Shown: positions 16,907 through 26,100 of the stretch, piece by piece | Layout: each line of letters starts with the position of its first letter | How positions within the stretch are numbered: the first letter of the stretch is position 1 | The notes under the pieces: model-generated | What the model was told of the DNA's origin: nothing | Seen by the model: only the letters and a program-made list of their open reading frames with translations | Database searches by the model: none | Program-made: the position numbers and the translations under genes | Source: Bacteroidota bacterium | Lineage (GTDB): Bacteria > Bacteroidota > Bacteroidia > 2-12-FULL-35-15 | NCBI GenBank assembly: GCA_005772895.1 | Contig: SXIH01000046.1 | Coordinates: forward strand, 1-52,276 | Direction of reading: 5' to 3' | DNA length: 52,276 nucleotides

Positions 16907-17776
16907 ATGAAAACTATTCTTGTACCTGTTGATTTTTCGGAAAATTCAAAAAATGCTTTGGACTATGCAGTTCAATTGGCAAATAAGTTAACCATGAAAC
17001 TTATTTTACTCCATGCCTATCAACCATCATTCGCAGAAGCAATTAGTGATTCTTATAAAATATTAACTCATAAAGAAATTAATGGTTCGCCAAAGGAAAT
17101 GAAAACGCAACTCAAATCATGGAAAGAAGCTGTAATTGATTCTGATAAAAAATTGGAATGCAATGAATTTTTTGTAGAAGGTGATTTAGGGGATGAAATA
17201 AATGAAGTAATTGAGGATAATGATGTTGATTTTGTAATAATGGGAACGAAAGGTGCAACAGGCTTAAAATCAGTATTTATGGGAAGTAATACTGCAAAGG
17301 TTATTGAAACTGTTTTATGCCCGGTATTAGCAATTCCTTCCGGATATAAATTTAAAGAATATGAAAACATTGCTTTTGCAACAGATTATCACGATAGTGA
17401 TTCTATTTCTATTGATTTCCTGGTTGATTTGGCAAAGCAGTTCGATTCACAATTAGAAATTGTACATGTTGCAAACGATGACATCAAACCAAGATATGAA
17501 GAGGATTTGTTAGAACACTTTATGACAAATATTAAAAAGTCAATTTCTTACAAAAAATTAAACTTTCATTTAATTGAAGGGGAAGATAATATCCACAAAG
17601 CATTGAATGAGTTTTCTATTAAACATAAAATCGACTTACTGGCAATATCCACTGTTGACAGAATATTACACGGCCCTTTATTTAACAGAGGAGTCGCAAA
17701 AGGATTATCACATCACATACAAGTTCCATTATTGGCATTTCACGCTTTCGATAATGGTGACATTGATTTGTTTTAG
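16907..17776 (+). CDS. Universal stress protein, ATP-binding type
   Basis: 289 residues with two USP domains. The first begins ILVPVDFSENS and carries the intact ATP-binding motif G-x2-G-x9-G-S (MGTKGATGLKSVFMGS), the only fully canonical one among the USPs of this island. The second domain is degenerate. It is cytoplasmic and probably dimeric, as is usual for the family. Second gene of the paired-box transcript beginning at 16444; it ends upstream of the next paired-box promoter. Confidence 0.93.
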   Translation: MKTILVPVDFSENSKNALDYAVQLANKLTMKLILLHAYQPSFAEAISDSYKILTHKEINGSPKEMKTQLKSWKEAVIDSDKKLECNEFFVEGDLGDEINEVIEDNDVDFVIMGTKGATGLKSVFMGSNTAKVIETVLCPVLAIPSGYKFKEYENIAFATDYHDSDSISIDFLVDLAKQFDSQLEIVHVANDDIKPRYEEDLLEHFMTNIKKSISYKKLNFHLIEGEDNIHKALNEFSIKHKIDLLAISTVDRILHGPLFNRGVAKGLSHHIQVPLLAFHAFDNGDIDLF

Positions 17777-17809
17777 ATAGTTCTGAATTCTCGCCTTGTT
17801 TTAAAAACA

Positions 17810-17874
17810 TGACAAATATCATATTTTGCTATGACCAGCATCAGTAGAAAAAAATGAAAATTGTGCGAACTTTG
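17810..17874 (+). promoter_or_regulatory. Paired FNR-like boxes and promoter of the 17935 USP operon
   Basis: Distal TGACAAATATCA (17810-17821), proximal TGACCAGCATCA (17832-17843), -7 box GAACTTTG (17867-17874). Centre spacing is 22 bp and the distance to the -7 box is 29.5 bp. The proximal box differs from that at 14387 by one base, and sequence similarity extends to the following G. Confidence 0.75.
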
Positions 17875-17934
17875 GGTTAGAGATTAGAAATAATTTAAGC
17901 ACCATTTGTATTTACACTTAAAAACGAAATCACA

Positions 17935-18843
17935 ATGGACTCAAAATTTAACATTTTTCTAGCGACAGATTATTCACAAGCCGTTATGAATGCAGAACGT
18001 TATGCTTTTGAAATCGCTAAAAAAACAGGCTCAAACCTGACCGTAATGCATGTGTATGAAATCCCATTCAGTTTCCCCATTGATCCTGATGAATACATTA
18101 ATGCTTCTGAGAGACTTAGAAAGTTTGAACTACAAAAATTGAAGGTACATACTGAAATGCTTTTGCGTACTCTAAAAATCAGCAAAAATGAAATCAACCT
18201 GGAATGTATTGTATTGGAAGGGAATGTTGGAAATGAAATAAAAAATGAAGCAGAACACAATCAACCTGATTTTATTATAACCGGAACACACAATCAGGAA
18301 AATGCTCCATTTTTTGGATCAAGTCATACCTGGGACATTATCAAAAAGTCGGACGTACCTATTTTATCAATTCCTCCTTTTGCCTTATTTAATGGCATAA
18401 AAAAGATTGTTTTTGCAACAAATTACCGCGAAGGAGAAGTTTCAGGCATAAAGTCACTCGTAACTTTGGCAAAAAAATTCGGTGCAGAATTGGTTGTTCT
18501 TCACATTACTAATCACACGATAACTAAAGAATTTGAATCCCTGATTTTTAAAAAATTTAAAGAAGACATCTTAAACAATGTCAACTATGAAAAATTAAGT
18601 TTACGGGTTATTTATTCCGAAGACATACCTGAAGGATTAAACAATTTCTGTGCTTCGGCAAAAGCAGATTGGTTGGTTATGTCACATACAAGGTCATTCT
18701 ACTTCGAAAAGATTTTGGCTCCGGGGAAAAGTTTTACAAAAGAAATGAGCCTAAAAACACATATTCCTCTATTTTCTATTCCTGATTCTTACAATACAGA
18801 AACAGAAGAAAATGTTTACAAAAAAACTGAAACAATACCGTAA
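17935..18843 (+). CDS. Universal stress protein, tandem domains
   Basis: 302 residues, a clear paralogue of the USP at 14903 along its full length (NIFLATDYS, MNAERYAFE, HVYEIPFSFP, ERLRKFELQKLK). The nucleotide-binding glycine motif is degenerate (GTHNQEN), as in its paralogue. The tail is short and charged. First gene of a two-USP transcript behind a paired-box promoter with a predicted leader of about 55 bases. Having two such paralogues under separate copies of the same control region suggests duplication of a promoter-plus-gene unit. Confidence 0.92.
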   Translation: MDSKFNIFLATDYSQAVMNAERYAFEIAKKTGSNLTVMHVYEIPFSFPIDPDEYINASERLRKFELQKLKVHTEMLLRTLKISKNEINLECIVLEGNVGNEIKNEAEHNQPDFIITGTHNQENAPFFGSSHTWDIIKKSDVPILSIPPFALFNGIKKIVFATNYREGEVSGIKSLVTLAKKFGAELVVLHITNHTITKEFESLIFKKFKEDILNNVNYEKLSLRVIYSEDIPEGLNNFCASAKADWLVMSHTRSFYFEKILAPGKSFTKEMSLKTHIPLFSIPDSYNTETEENVYKKTETIP

Positions 18844-18876
18844 GTAAAAAGCAAACTAAATTAAATATTCAATCAA

Positions 18877-19722
18877 ATGAAAACGATATTAGTTCCAACC
18901 GACTTTTCAGAAGCAGCTAACAACGCAGCTGAATATGCTATTAAATTGGCAAAAGAAATTAAAGCGAAAGTAGTTTTGCTTCATGTATATCACTCTTCCG
19001 TTCCTCCGATAGAAGCTCCCATTCTTGTTCCTTCTTATGCAGAACTTCAAAAGGAAAAAGAAAGATTATTGCATAAAAAATCCAGTCAGCTTAAAAAAAA
19101 CACTCATGTTGAAATTTCTTATAAAGCAAAATTAGGAATGGCTATAGAAGAAATATTGGAAGAAGAAAAATCTGCTGATATGATAATAATGGGAATGAGA
19201 AAAGTTGGAAAGCTAAGTGAATATATATTAGGAAGTATAACAACTGCAATTCTTGGAAAAACAACTATACCTGTGCTGATTGTTCCGGAAAATGCAAAAT
19301 TTAAAATACCCAAAAAAATTGCCTTTGCTTGTGATTACAATCCCGGGACAAATTATAAAACACTTGAGTCATTAAACGAATTGATTACGGCATTTAAATC
19401 AAAATTATTTGTTGTAAATGTTAAAAACAAACAAGAGATGGTATCTGTAGAGGAGGCTGGTGCAGGTTTAAGACTAGAGCATCAGATTAGTGATATAAAC
19501 CATATTTACAATTATACAGAAAATGAAAATCTTGTTGAAGGGATAGACAATTTTGTTAAAGGCAAAAAGGCCGATATGCTGGCAGTAATTCCACATCGAC
19601 ACAATCTTTTAGAGCGCTTGTTTCATAAAAGTATAAGTAAAACAATCGCTTTTCATACAGATATTCCATTGTTTGCTTTACCGGATAATCACAAATCAAT
19701 GGCTGCGTATTTGTTATCATAA
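18877..19722 (+). CDS. Universal stress protein, tandem domains
   Basis: 281 residues with two USP domains, opening ILVPTDFSEAANNA. The glycine motif is nearly intact: MGMRKVGKLSEYILGS has the final G-S but a Lys in place of the second Gly. It is closest to the USP at 9360, sharing HVYHSS/HVYHEP, FKSKLFVVN/FKSKVFVLN and the late AFHTDIPLFAL/AFHTNVPLLAL. It lies 33 bases after the preceding USP and has no visible promoter, so it is co-transcribed. It converges with the DUF58 gene, four bases apart. Confidence 0.92.
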   Translation: MKTILVPTDFSEAANNAAEYAIKLAKEIKAKVVLLHVYHSSVPPIEAPILVPSYAELQKEKERLLHKKSSQLKKNTHVEISYKAKLGMAIEEILEEEKSADMIIMGMRKVGKLSEYILGSITTAILGKTTIPVLIVPENAKFKIPKKIAFACDYNPGTNYKTLESLNELITAFKSKLFVVNVKNKQEMVSVEEAGAGLRLEHQISDINHIYNYTENENLVEGIDNFVKGKKADMLAVIPHRHNLLERLFHKSISKTIAFHTDIPLFALPDNHKSMAAYLLS

Positions 19723-19726
19723 ACAT

Positions 19727-20677
19727 TTACATCATCCTTGTTCGCTTTACCAAATAAGGCATTAATACTTGGTCAAAACCTAAATTAATATCTGCTTCTA
19801 CAAAGTCGATTTTGTATTGACCACATTTTAGCATCAGTTCTTTTTTGTAATCAGCCATTTGTGATAAGTAGGACTCTTTTATTTCATTGGGATGTAATTT
19901 AACTTCTTCTCCTGTCTCCATATCCACAAAACGGTAAGGACGATTATCAAAATCAAATTCCATTTCTTTTTGTTTGTCCACCACATGAAATAAAATCACT
20001 TCATGCTTTTTATGTTTCAAATGTTGCAACGCTGAAAACAATTCATCTGAACCTGCCTGTCCGGCAGGCAGGTCTGCCTGAGAATCCATCATATCACTAA
20101 AAATCATTACCAGTGAACGCTTGTGAACTCCTTCGGCTATTTCGTGTAAAGCATTTATAGCAGAAGTTTTTTTATGAACTTTCACATCGTGTGGCTGAAT
20201 TCTTTTCTCCAACTCATGATAAAGCATTTTATGATGCAATGAACTTGATTTTGCCGGAGTATGTACTTCAACTGTTTCCGAAAATATACTCAAACCAACC
20301 GCATCACGCTGTCGCTTTAATAATTCTATCATTGCAGCAGCACAATGAACGGAAAACGTAATCTTATTCTGCTTTACATCTTTTCCATCCGGAACAGGAA
20401 AGTACATGGAAGAAGAATCATCAATAATCAATTGACAACGTAAATTAGTTTCTTCTTCATAACGTTTAATGAAAAGTTTGTCGGTGCGACCGTATAATTT
20501 CCAATCGATATGTTTTGTTGATTCTCCTTTGTTGTATAAACGGTGTTCAGCAAATTCAACACTGAAACCATGAAAAGGACTCTTATGTAAACCAGTAATA
20601 AAACCTTCAACCACCTGTTTGGCGATTAACTCGAGATGAGTGAATTGGCGGATTTGTTGTTGGTCTATGGAGTTCAT
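19727..20677 (-). CDS. DUF58 domain protein with in-frame palindromic insertion
   Basis: 316 residues from ATG 20677; a start nine codons earlier is possible but less like relatives. It matches Bacteroidota DUF58 proteins: GLHKSPFHGFSVEFAEHR, HIDWKLYGRTDKLF-KRYEEETN, then a vWA-like fold with a DDSSSMYFP metal site. Such proteins usually work with MoxR-type AAA ATPases in envelope or metalloprotein maturation; no MoxR gene is adjacent. Around residues 200-209 the chain contains ADLPAGQAG, encoded by a palindromic repeat, between the vWA strand SDMMDSQ and SDELFSALQHL. The insertion keeps the frame, so the protein is probably functional. Confidence 0.88.
   Translation of the reverse strand: MNSIDQQQIRQFTHLELIAKQVVEGFITGLHKSPFHGFSVEFAEHRLYNKGESTKHIDWKLYGRTDKLFIKRYEEETNLRCQLIIDDSSSMYFPVPDGKDVKQNKITFSVHCAAAMIELLKRQRDAVGLSIFSETVEVHTPAKSSSLHHKMLYHELEKRIQPHDVKVHKKTSAINALHEIAEGVHKRSLVMIFSDMMDSQADLPAGQAGSDELFSALQHLKHKKHEVILFHVVDKQKEMEFDFDNRPYRFVDMETGEEVKLHPNEIKESYLSQMADYKKELMLKCGQYKIDFVEADINLGFDQVLMPYLVKRTRMM
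20051..20073. repeat. GC-rich palindromic element inside the DUF58 gene
   Basis: ACCTGCCTG (20051-20059) and CAGGCAGGT (20065-20073) form a perfect 9-bp stem with a 5-base loop, TCCGG. Read on the coding strand it encodes LPAGQAG. It is much more GC-rich than its surroundings and looks like an inserted mobile palindromic repeat. A half-copy, CTGCCTGAG, follows directly. Confidence 0.85.
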
Positions 20678-20695
20678 AAGAAAGTTAAAAGAGAA

Positions 20696-20730
20696 AAAAG
20701 TCAAAAGCGATTAAACCTCTTTTGACTTTT
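20696..20730 (-). terminator. Terminator of trxA
   Basis: A perfect 12-bp stem, AAAAGTCAAAAG (20696-20707) with CTTTTGACTTTT (20719-20730), and an 11-base loop. On the minus strand it follows trxA by 23 bases and ends in a run of T, as expected for intrinsic termination before the DUF58 gene. Confidence 0.75.
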
Positions 20731-20753
20731 GACTTTATTTATTTTTGACTTGC

Positions 20754-21071
20754 TTAAAGCAGAGCTTTAAGCTTAGCGTCAAGCACCGATTTAGGAACCG
20801 CTCCTACTTGTTTGTCTACTACTTGTCCACCTTTAAAGAAAAGAATTGTAGGAATATTACGGATTCCAAACATTGCAGAAATATTTGCGTTGTGATCCAC
20901 ATTTACTTTACCTACTACAGCTGTATCAGCATAGTCTTTTGATAATTCTTCAACTACTGGCCCTACCATACGGCATGGTCCACACCATTCTGCCCAAAAA
21001 TCTAATAATACCGGTTTTGTTGATTTTGCTACTAACTCATCGAAGTTCGCGTCTGTGATTTCTAATGCCAT
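20754..21071 (-). CDS. trxA: Thioredoxin
   Basis: 105 residues, standard thioredoxin length, with active site WAEWCGPC (C30, C33), the buried Asp of LLDFWAEW and the cis-Pro of RNIPTILFF. It reduces protein disulfides in the cytoplasm and is recharged by thioredoxin reductase, which is not encoded nearby. The gene is monocistronic by context: its own terminator follows, and the upstream gene is divergent. The intergenic region holds a perfect AATGACA palindrome of unknown function. Confidence 0.97.
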   Translation of the reverse strand: MALEITDANFDELVAKSTKPVLLDFWAEWCGPCRMVGPVVEELSKDYADTAVVGKVNVDHNANISAMFGIRNIPTILFFKGGQVVDKQVGAVPKSVLDAKLKALL

Positions 21072-21170
21072 CTTTTTAATAATTTATATTGATTGATAAT
21101 ACTATTGCAATTTCTCCCTAAAGATAAAATTGTATTTCAACATAGACAAACGATTTGCCAAATTGTTTTC

Positions 21171-21217
21171 AATGACAGCTTGTCATTTTGTTAATTTATC
21201 CAAAAAAGGTATCTTTA
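21171..21217 (+). promoter_or_regulatory. Promoter and palindrome upstream of the 21290 gene
   Basis: Palindrome AATGACA-GCT-TGTCATT (21171-21187) directly adjoins a -33-like TTTG (21187-21190), followed after 19 bases by the near-consensus -7 box TATCTTTA (21210-21217). The palindrome may be an operator for this gene, for divergent trxA, or for both. It is not the TGA-N6-TCA type and its spacing is different, so a separate regulator is likely. Confidence 0.55.
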
Positions 21218-21289
21218 AGGAATATTTAAAGCCTCCTTTCGTTAATTTCAACGTCTAGGAAGAAACCCACCTTCTCCGCTCATGCGGAT

Positions 21290-23041
21290 ATGGTGGATAA
21301 AACAATAGCATTTTATATGATTACTACTCCCATTATCAAAAGATACAATTCCATACTTTTTTTGCTTTTGTGCTCATTTACTAGCCAATCCTTAGCTCAA
21401 GCCAGGATTGAAGGAACTGTTACTCACAATGGCAAACCGCTTCAAGGAGCTGATGTTCTTATTATAAATAGTGCCGGAACAGAAAAAGCACTTACAACCA
21501 ATTCGGCCGGGGCTTATAATTTTAATTTTGCTTCAAACGAAGAATACGATATTTCCATCTCAAAAGTAGGATTCACTCAGTTCCAGATTATTTATTCAAC
21601 AATGGGTTTGACAGGAGATGCAGCCAAAAAATTCAAAAGCGTTTCCAAACCCGTAAGCGAATTATTTGAACTTCCTCCAGACCAACCAACCATTTTAAAG
21701 TTGAATGCTATTTTGGATAAACCTTTATTGAGTTACTATTATAATTCAGAGAAAAATACCGTTGACTCAGATGAAAGTCTGGAACAATCACTTGGTACAA
21801 GTCTGACAAAAGTTGCTAAGTTGGCGGGTGCCCAATCAGGTGTAATTGAAGCCAATTATAAAACTGCGATTAGCAAAGGAGACGCTTCTATGCTTTCTAA
21901 AAACTACGATGCCGCTAGAGGTTTCTATACAGATGCTGCAGGAATCAAGCCTACAGAAGCTTATCCAAAGAGTAAACTTACAGAAATAGATAAGCTTTTG
22001 GCAGATGCGGACGCTAAATCAAAAGCTGATGCTGCTGAAAAAGAACGATTAGCTAAAGAAAAAGAACTAGCTGCAGCAGCCGCCAAAGAAAAAGCTGAGA
22101 AAGACAAAGCACTAGCTGATGCTGCAGCCAAAGAAAAGGCAGAAAAAGAAAAAGCCCTGGCAGATGCTGCTGCTAAAGAAAAAGCTGAAAAAGAAAAAGC
22201 AGCCGCTGAACTTGCTGAAAAACAAAAATTAGAAAAAGAAAAAGCACTAGCTGAAGCAAAAGCAAAAGCCGATGCAGAACAAGCAGAAAAAAACAGATTA
22301 GCAAAAGAAAAGGCTGAAGCGGCAAAAGCTGCTGCAGATGCTGCTGAAGCTGCACGGTTAGCTGCAGAAAAAGAAAAAGCGGATGCATTAGCAAAAGTAA
22401 AAGCAGAACAAGACAAAGCTGTTGCTGAGCAAGCTGCAAAACTAGCTGCAGAACAAGCTGAAAAAGACCGTTTAGCAAAAGAAAAAGCATTGGCTGATAA
22501 AGCTGCGGCTGATAAAATTGAAGCAGACCGTTTAGCAAAAGAAAAAGAAAAAGCAGACGCCATTGCAAAAGCAAAAGCAGATGCAGAAAAAGCGGCAGCC
22601 GAATTAGCGGAAAAAGATAGACTTGCAAAAGAAGCCGAAATGAAAATAGTGCAAGCCAAATACGACAATGCATTAGCGAAAGGCGATTCAGCTTCAAAAG
22701 CCAAAAATTATGACTTAGCAAAATCTTCTTATCTGAATGCTGCTTCATTAAAACCAAAAGAATCAATTCCTTCAGATAAAATAAAAGAAGTGGATTCCTT
22801 GATCCTTGCTGAGAAAAAATCACAATACACCAACGAATTGGCTAGAAAATACCCTGAAGGTGTAACCGAAGAAATTACCAAAGAAGGTAATACAAAGGTT
22901 ACTACACGCATCGTTGTGAAAGGCAATACAGGTGATCGCTATGTAAAGAAAGAAACAAGTTTCGGAGCGGTGTATTATTTTAAAAATGAAGCGACTATTA
23001 CGGAGGCGGAGTTTAATAAGAATACGGAGATTAAGAAATAG
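21290..23041 (+). CDS. Exported coiled-coil protein with carboxypeptidase-regulatory-like domain
   Basis: 583 residues; ATG 21317 is an equally good start, giving 574. A signal peptide ends at QSLAQA. Residues about 40-130 form a carboxypeptidase-regulatory-like beta domain (ARIEGTVTHNGKPLQGADVLI). A segment with YDAARGFYTDAAGIKP resembles a TPR unit and recurs at the other end as YDLAKSSYLNAASLKP, each followed by S/K-x-KL/KI-x-E-x-D-LL/LI. Between them lie about 200 residues of Ala/Lys/Glu repeats such as AKEKAEKEKALADA, a long single helix or coiled coil. It is probably periplasmic or envelope-spanning. The function is not known. Confidence 0.8.
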   Translation: MVDKTIAFYMITTPIIKRYNSILFLLLCSFTSQSLAQARIEGTVTHNGKPLQGADVLIINSAGTEKALTTNSAGAYNFNFASNEEYDISISKVGFTQFQIIYSTMGLTGDAAKKFKSVSKPVSELFELPPDQPTILKLNAILDKPLLSYYYNSEKNTVDSDESLEQSLGTSLTKVAKLAGAQSGVIEANYKTAISKGDASMLSKNYDAARGFYTDAAGIKPTEAYPKSKLTEIDKLLADADAKSKADAAEKERLAKEKELAAAAAKEKAEKDKALADAAAKEKAEKEKALADAAAKEKAEKEKAAAELAEKQKLEKEKALAEAKAKADAEQAEKNRLAKEKAEAAKAAADAAEAARLAAEKEKADALAKVKAEQDKAVAEQAAKLAAEQAEKDRLAKEKALADKAAADKIEADRLAKEKEKADAIAKAKADAEKAAAELAEKDRLAKEAEMKIVQAKYDNALAKGDSASKAKNYDLAKSSYLNAASLKPKESIPSDKIKEVDSLILAEKKSQYTNELARKYPEGVTEEITKEGNTKVTTRIVVKGNTGDRYVKKETSFGAVYYFKNEATITEAEFNKNTEIKK

Positions 23042-23049
23042 AACGCAGA

Positions 23050-23070
23050 TTATCATGATTGTCATGATAA
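23050..23070. terminator. Perfect 9-bp hairpin after the 21290 gene
   Basis: TTATCATGA (23050-23058) and TCATGATAA (23062-23070) form a perfect stem with a TTG loop, nine bases after the stop codon. A T-rich tract begins eight bases later rather than immediately, so termination is plausible but not certain. Confidence 0.5.
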
Positions 23071-23095
23071 GGAATGATTTTTTATTTTACTCTAA

Positions 23096-23152
23096 CGGAG
23101 CTTCATCCCGTGCCACGACACTGGATGACGTTTACGAGAAAGATTCTCTCCG
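23096..23152. repeat. Nested inverted repeat in the dnaE 3' spacer
   Basis: An outer stem CGGAG (23096-23100) / CTCCG (23148-23152) encloses an inner hairpin, CATCC-c-GTG (23104-23112) / CAC-t-GGATG (23119-23127). The stretch is more GC-rich than its surroundings. It resembles, from memory, dispersed palindromic spacer repeats of Bacteroidota containing CTTCATCCCGT, but only one copy is in this window. Confidence 0.45.
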
Positions 23153-23172
23153 ATAATAAATAACAATGGATT

Positions 23173-26100
23173 CTAGTTCAATTTATACTCCAAACCATTC
23201 TCTTTCAACAAATCCAATAAATCATTATTCGGATTAACTTTTATTTTTTTGGAAGGCATTACTACTGAAATATTTTCTTCCGAATCAAACACTCTGAACT
23301 GCAAGGTGCAATTACGGTTTTCGACTGCACTGTTTTTTGCAATAATATCATTCATCTTATTCATAAACTCATCATTCAATTCTTTCAAGGAAATATTCAC
23401 CGTTAAACTTCTCGCCATTTTATCACGCAACTCCGAAAGTAATTGAATGTTGGACACTTTATATTCGAAATTTCCTGAATTACGGAAACGCTCCGAAATT
23501 TTTCCTTTCACAAAAAGGAATAATCCCGTTACCATGTATTGTTTGAACTTCACATAATCTTCTCCGAAAAAAGCCATCTCCGCTGATTCATTGTAATCTT
23601 CTATAGTAATCTTTCCCCAAGGGTTTCCTGTTTTTGTTACACCATTATGAACGTTGGTAACAATACCGCCCAGCGTTAAATCTTTATTTTTATTTTCTTC
23701 TATCTTTTTTATGTCGGCTAAGGTGTGCGGACAAAAATTATCCATTTCCAATTTGTAAGTATCCAATGGGTGTCCGGAAATAAAGAATCCTACCACATCT
23801 TTTTCATTTTTCAATTGCTCCAAATTACTCCACGCTTCACACACAGGAATCTTTGGTTCAGGCATATCAATAGCTGAATCATCGCCAAACAAGGATACTT
23901 GAGCTGAATTTTCTCCATCTTGGTGTGAGCTTCCGTAACGAATAACTTTCTCCAAGAAATTTCCATTGTCATTTCCTTCCACATGAAAATAAGTTGCGCG
24001 GTGAATTCCGAATGAATCCAAGCCACCTGCATTGGCTAAACTTTCAAATGTTTTTTTATTGGCAGCACGTAAATTTATTCTACGAACAAAATCAAATACC
24101 GATTTGTATGGACCATTTGCATTTCTTTCTTCAACGATTGATAATACAGCAGCTTCACCTACTCCTTTCACAGCGCCCATTCCAAAACGTATTTGTCCGC
24201 TTTTATTAACAGCAAAAGCATAAGCACTTTCGTTCACATCCGGTCCGAGCACTGGAACACCCATTCTTCTGCACTCATCCATGAAGAAAGTAATTTTATC
24301 AATATTGCTTAAGTTGTGTGTTAATACTGACGACATATATTCGCCAGGATAATGTGCTTTTAAATACGCTGTTTGAAATGCAACAAGCGCATAACAGGTA
24401 GAGTGTGATTTATTGAAAGCGTATTGTGCGAACTTTTCCCAATCCACCCAAATTTTTTCAAGTTTATCAGCGGGCAAACCTTTTTCGGTTGCGCCATCCA
24501 TAAACTTACTCTTCATTTTATTTAAAGTGTAAATATCTTTTTTACCCATAGCCTTCCGCAACACATCGGCATCACCTTTTGAAAAGCCAGCCAATTTTTG
24601 CGACAACAACATTACCTGCTCCTGGTAAACGGTAATACCATAAGTGTCTGCAAGGTATTCTTCCATTTCCGGCAAATCGTATGCAATGGTTTCTCTTCCA
24701 TGTTTACGTGCAATAAAGTTTGGGATGTATTCAATCGGACCCGGACGATACAATGCGTTCATGGCAATCAAATCGGCAAACTTATCGGGTTTTAAATTGA
24801 TTAAATGCTTTTGCATTCCGGCACTTTCAAACTGGAATGTTCCGTTGGTATCTCCGCGTTGATAAAGCTCTAATGTTTTTTGATCATCCAATGGAATTGT
24901 ATCAATGTCAATATCAATTCCATGATTTTCTTTAATGAGTTTTAAAGCATCACGGATAATCGTTAATGTTTTTAAACCCAAGAAATCCATTTTAATTACA
25001 CCGGCATCTTCAATCACTCGTCCGTCATATTGTGTGATTAACAACGTAGATTCTTTAGAAGTAGAAACAGGAATTAAATCTGTTAAATCCATCGGAGCGA
25101 TGATGATTCCCGCAGCGTGAATGCCGGTACCTCTTACAGAGCCTTCTAGAATCAAAGCTTCTTTCAAAACTTTGGATTGCATATCATCACCTGCTAAAAT
25201 CGCACGTAATTTTTTTACATCTTCTAAATCTTCTTGAGTGAGTCCTTCTTTTTCTGCCAAGCTGGCTTCACCTGTCATTGGTGCTTTCAAAACACGTTTT
25301 AATTCTATTCCCGGTTTCTCTGGAACTAATTTCGCAAGCATATTAGATTCCTGCAATGGCAAATCTAAAACACGCGCAACGTCTTTGATGCTCATCTTTG
25401 CAGCCATTGTTCCATACGTTACAATTTGCGCTACCTGATTTTTTCCGTATTTATCTACAACGTAATCAATTACTTTTTGTCGGCCTTCATCATCAAAATC
25501 CGTATCAATATCGGGCATTGATTTACGATCAGGATTTAAGAAACGCTCAAACAGTAAATTGTATTTGATTGGATCGATGTTAGTAATACCGATACAAAAC
25601 GCAACAGCAGAGCCTGCAGCAGAACCACGGCCCGGACCAATCAACACTCCAATATCTCTTCCGGCTTTTATGAAATCGGCTACAATTAAAAAGTACCCTG
25701 CAAATCCCATTGTTTTAATCGTGAACAATTCGAAATTCAAACGTTCTTCAACTTCGGGAGAAATATCTATGTATCGGTTCTTTGCACCCATAAAAGTAAT
25801 GTGATGCAAGTAATCATCTTGTGTTGCAAAACCTTCCGGAATAACATAATTCGGAAGCATAATATCCTGCTTCAGTTTAAGAGGCATGATTTTGTCTACA
25901 ATATCGTTTGTATTATCAATTGCTTCCGGCAAATCAGAAAATAATTGCGACATTTCAGCAGTTGATTTAAAATAAAACTGATCGTTATAAAAAGCAAAAC
26001 GTTTTCCTTTGAAAGAATTGGAATCATCATCACCAAAATCTTTCATTGTAGGTGTACTCTGCTTTTCTCCTGTATTGATACACAATAAAATATCGTGGGC

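Noticed and set aside
8962..19722. Stress island as a horizontally acquired mobile element
   Set aside because: No integrase, transposase, tRNA, attachment-site repeat or clear change in base composition is visible; paralogy within the island explains its structure.
21961..22823. Two long minus-strand ORFs (247 and 216 residues) opposite the Ala/Lys/Glu-rich region
   Set aside because: They are complements of a low-stop repeat (Phe/Ser-rich and Leu-rich translations) with no family match; the plus-strand reading has a signal peptide and recognisable domains.
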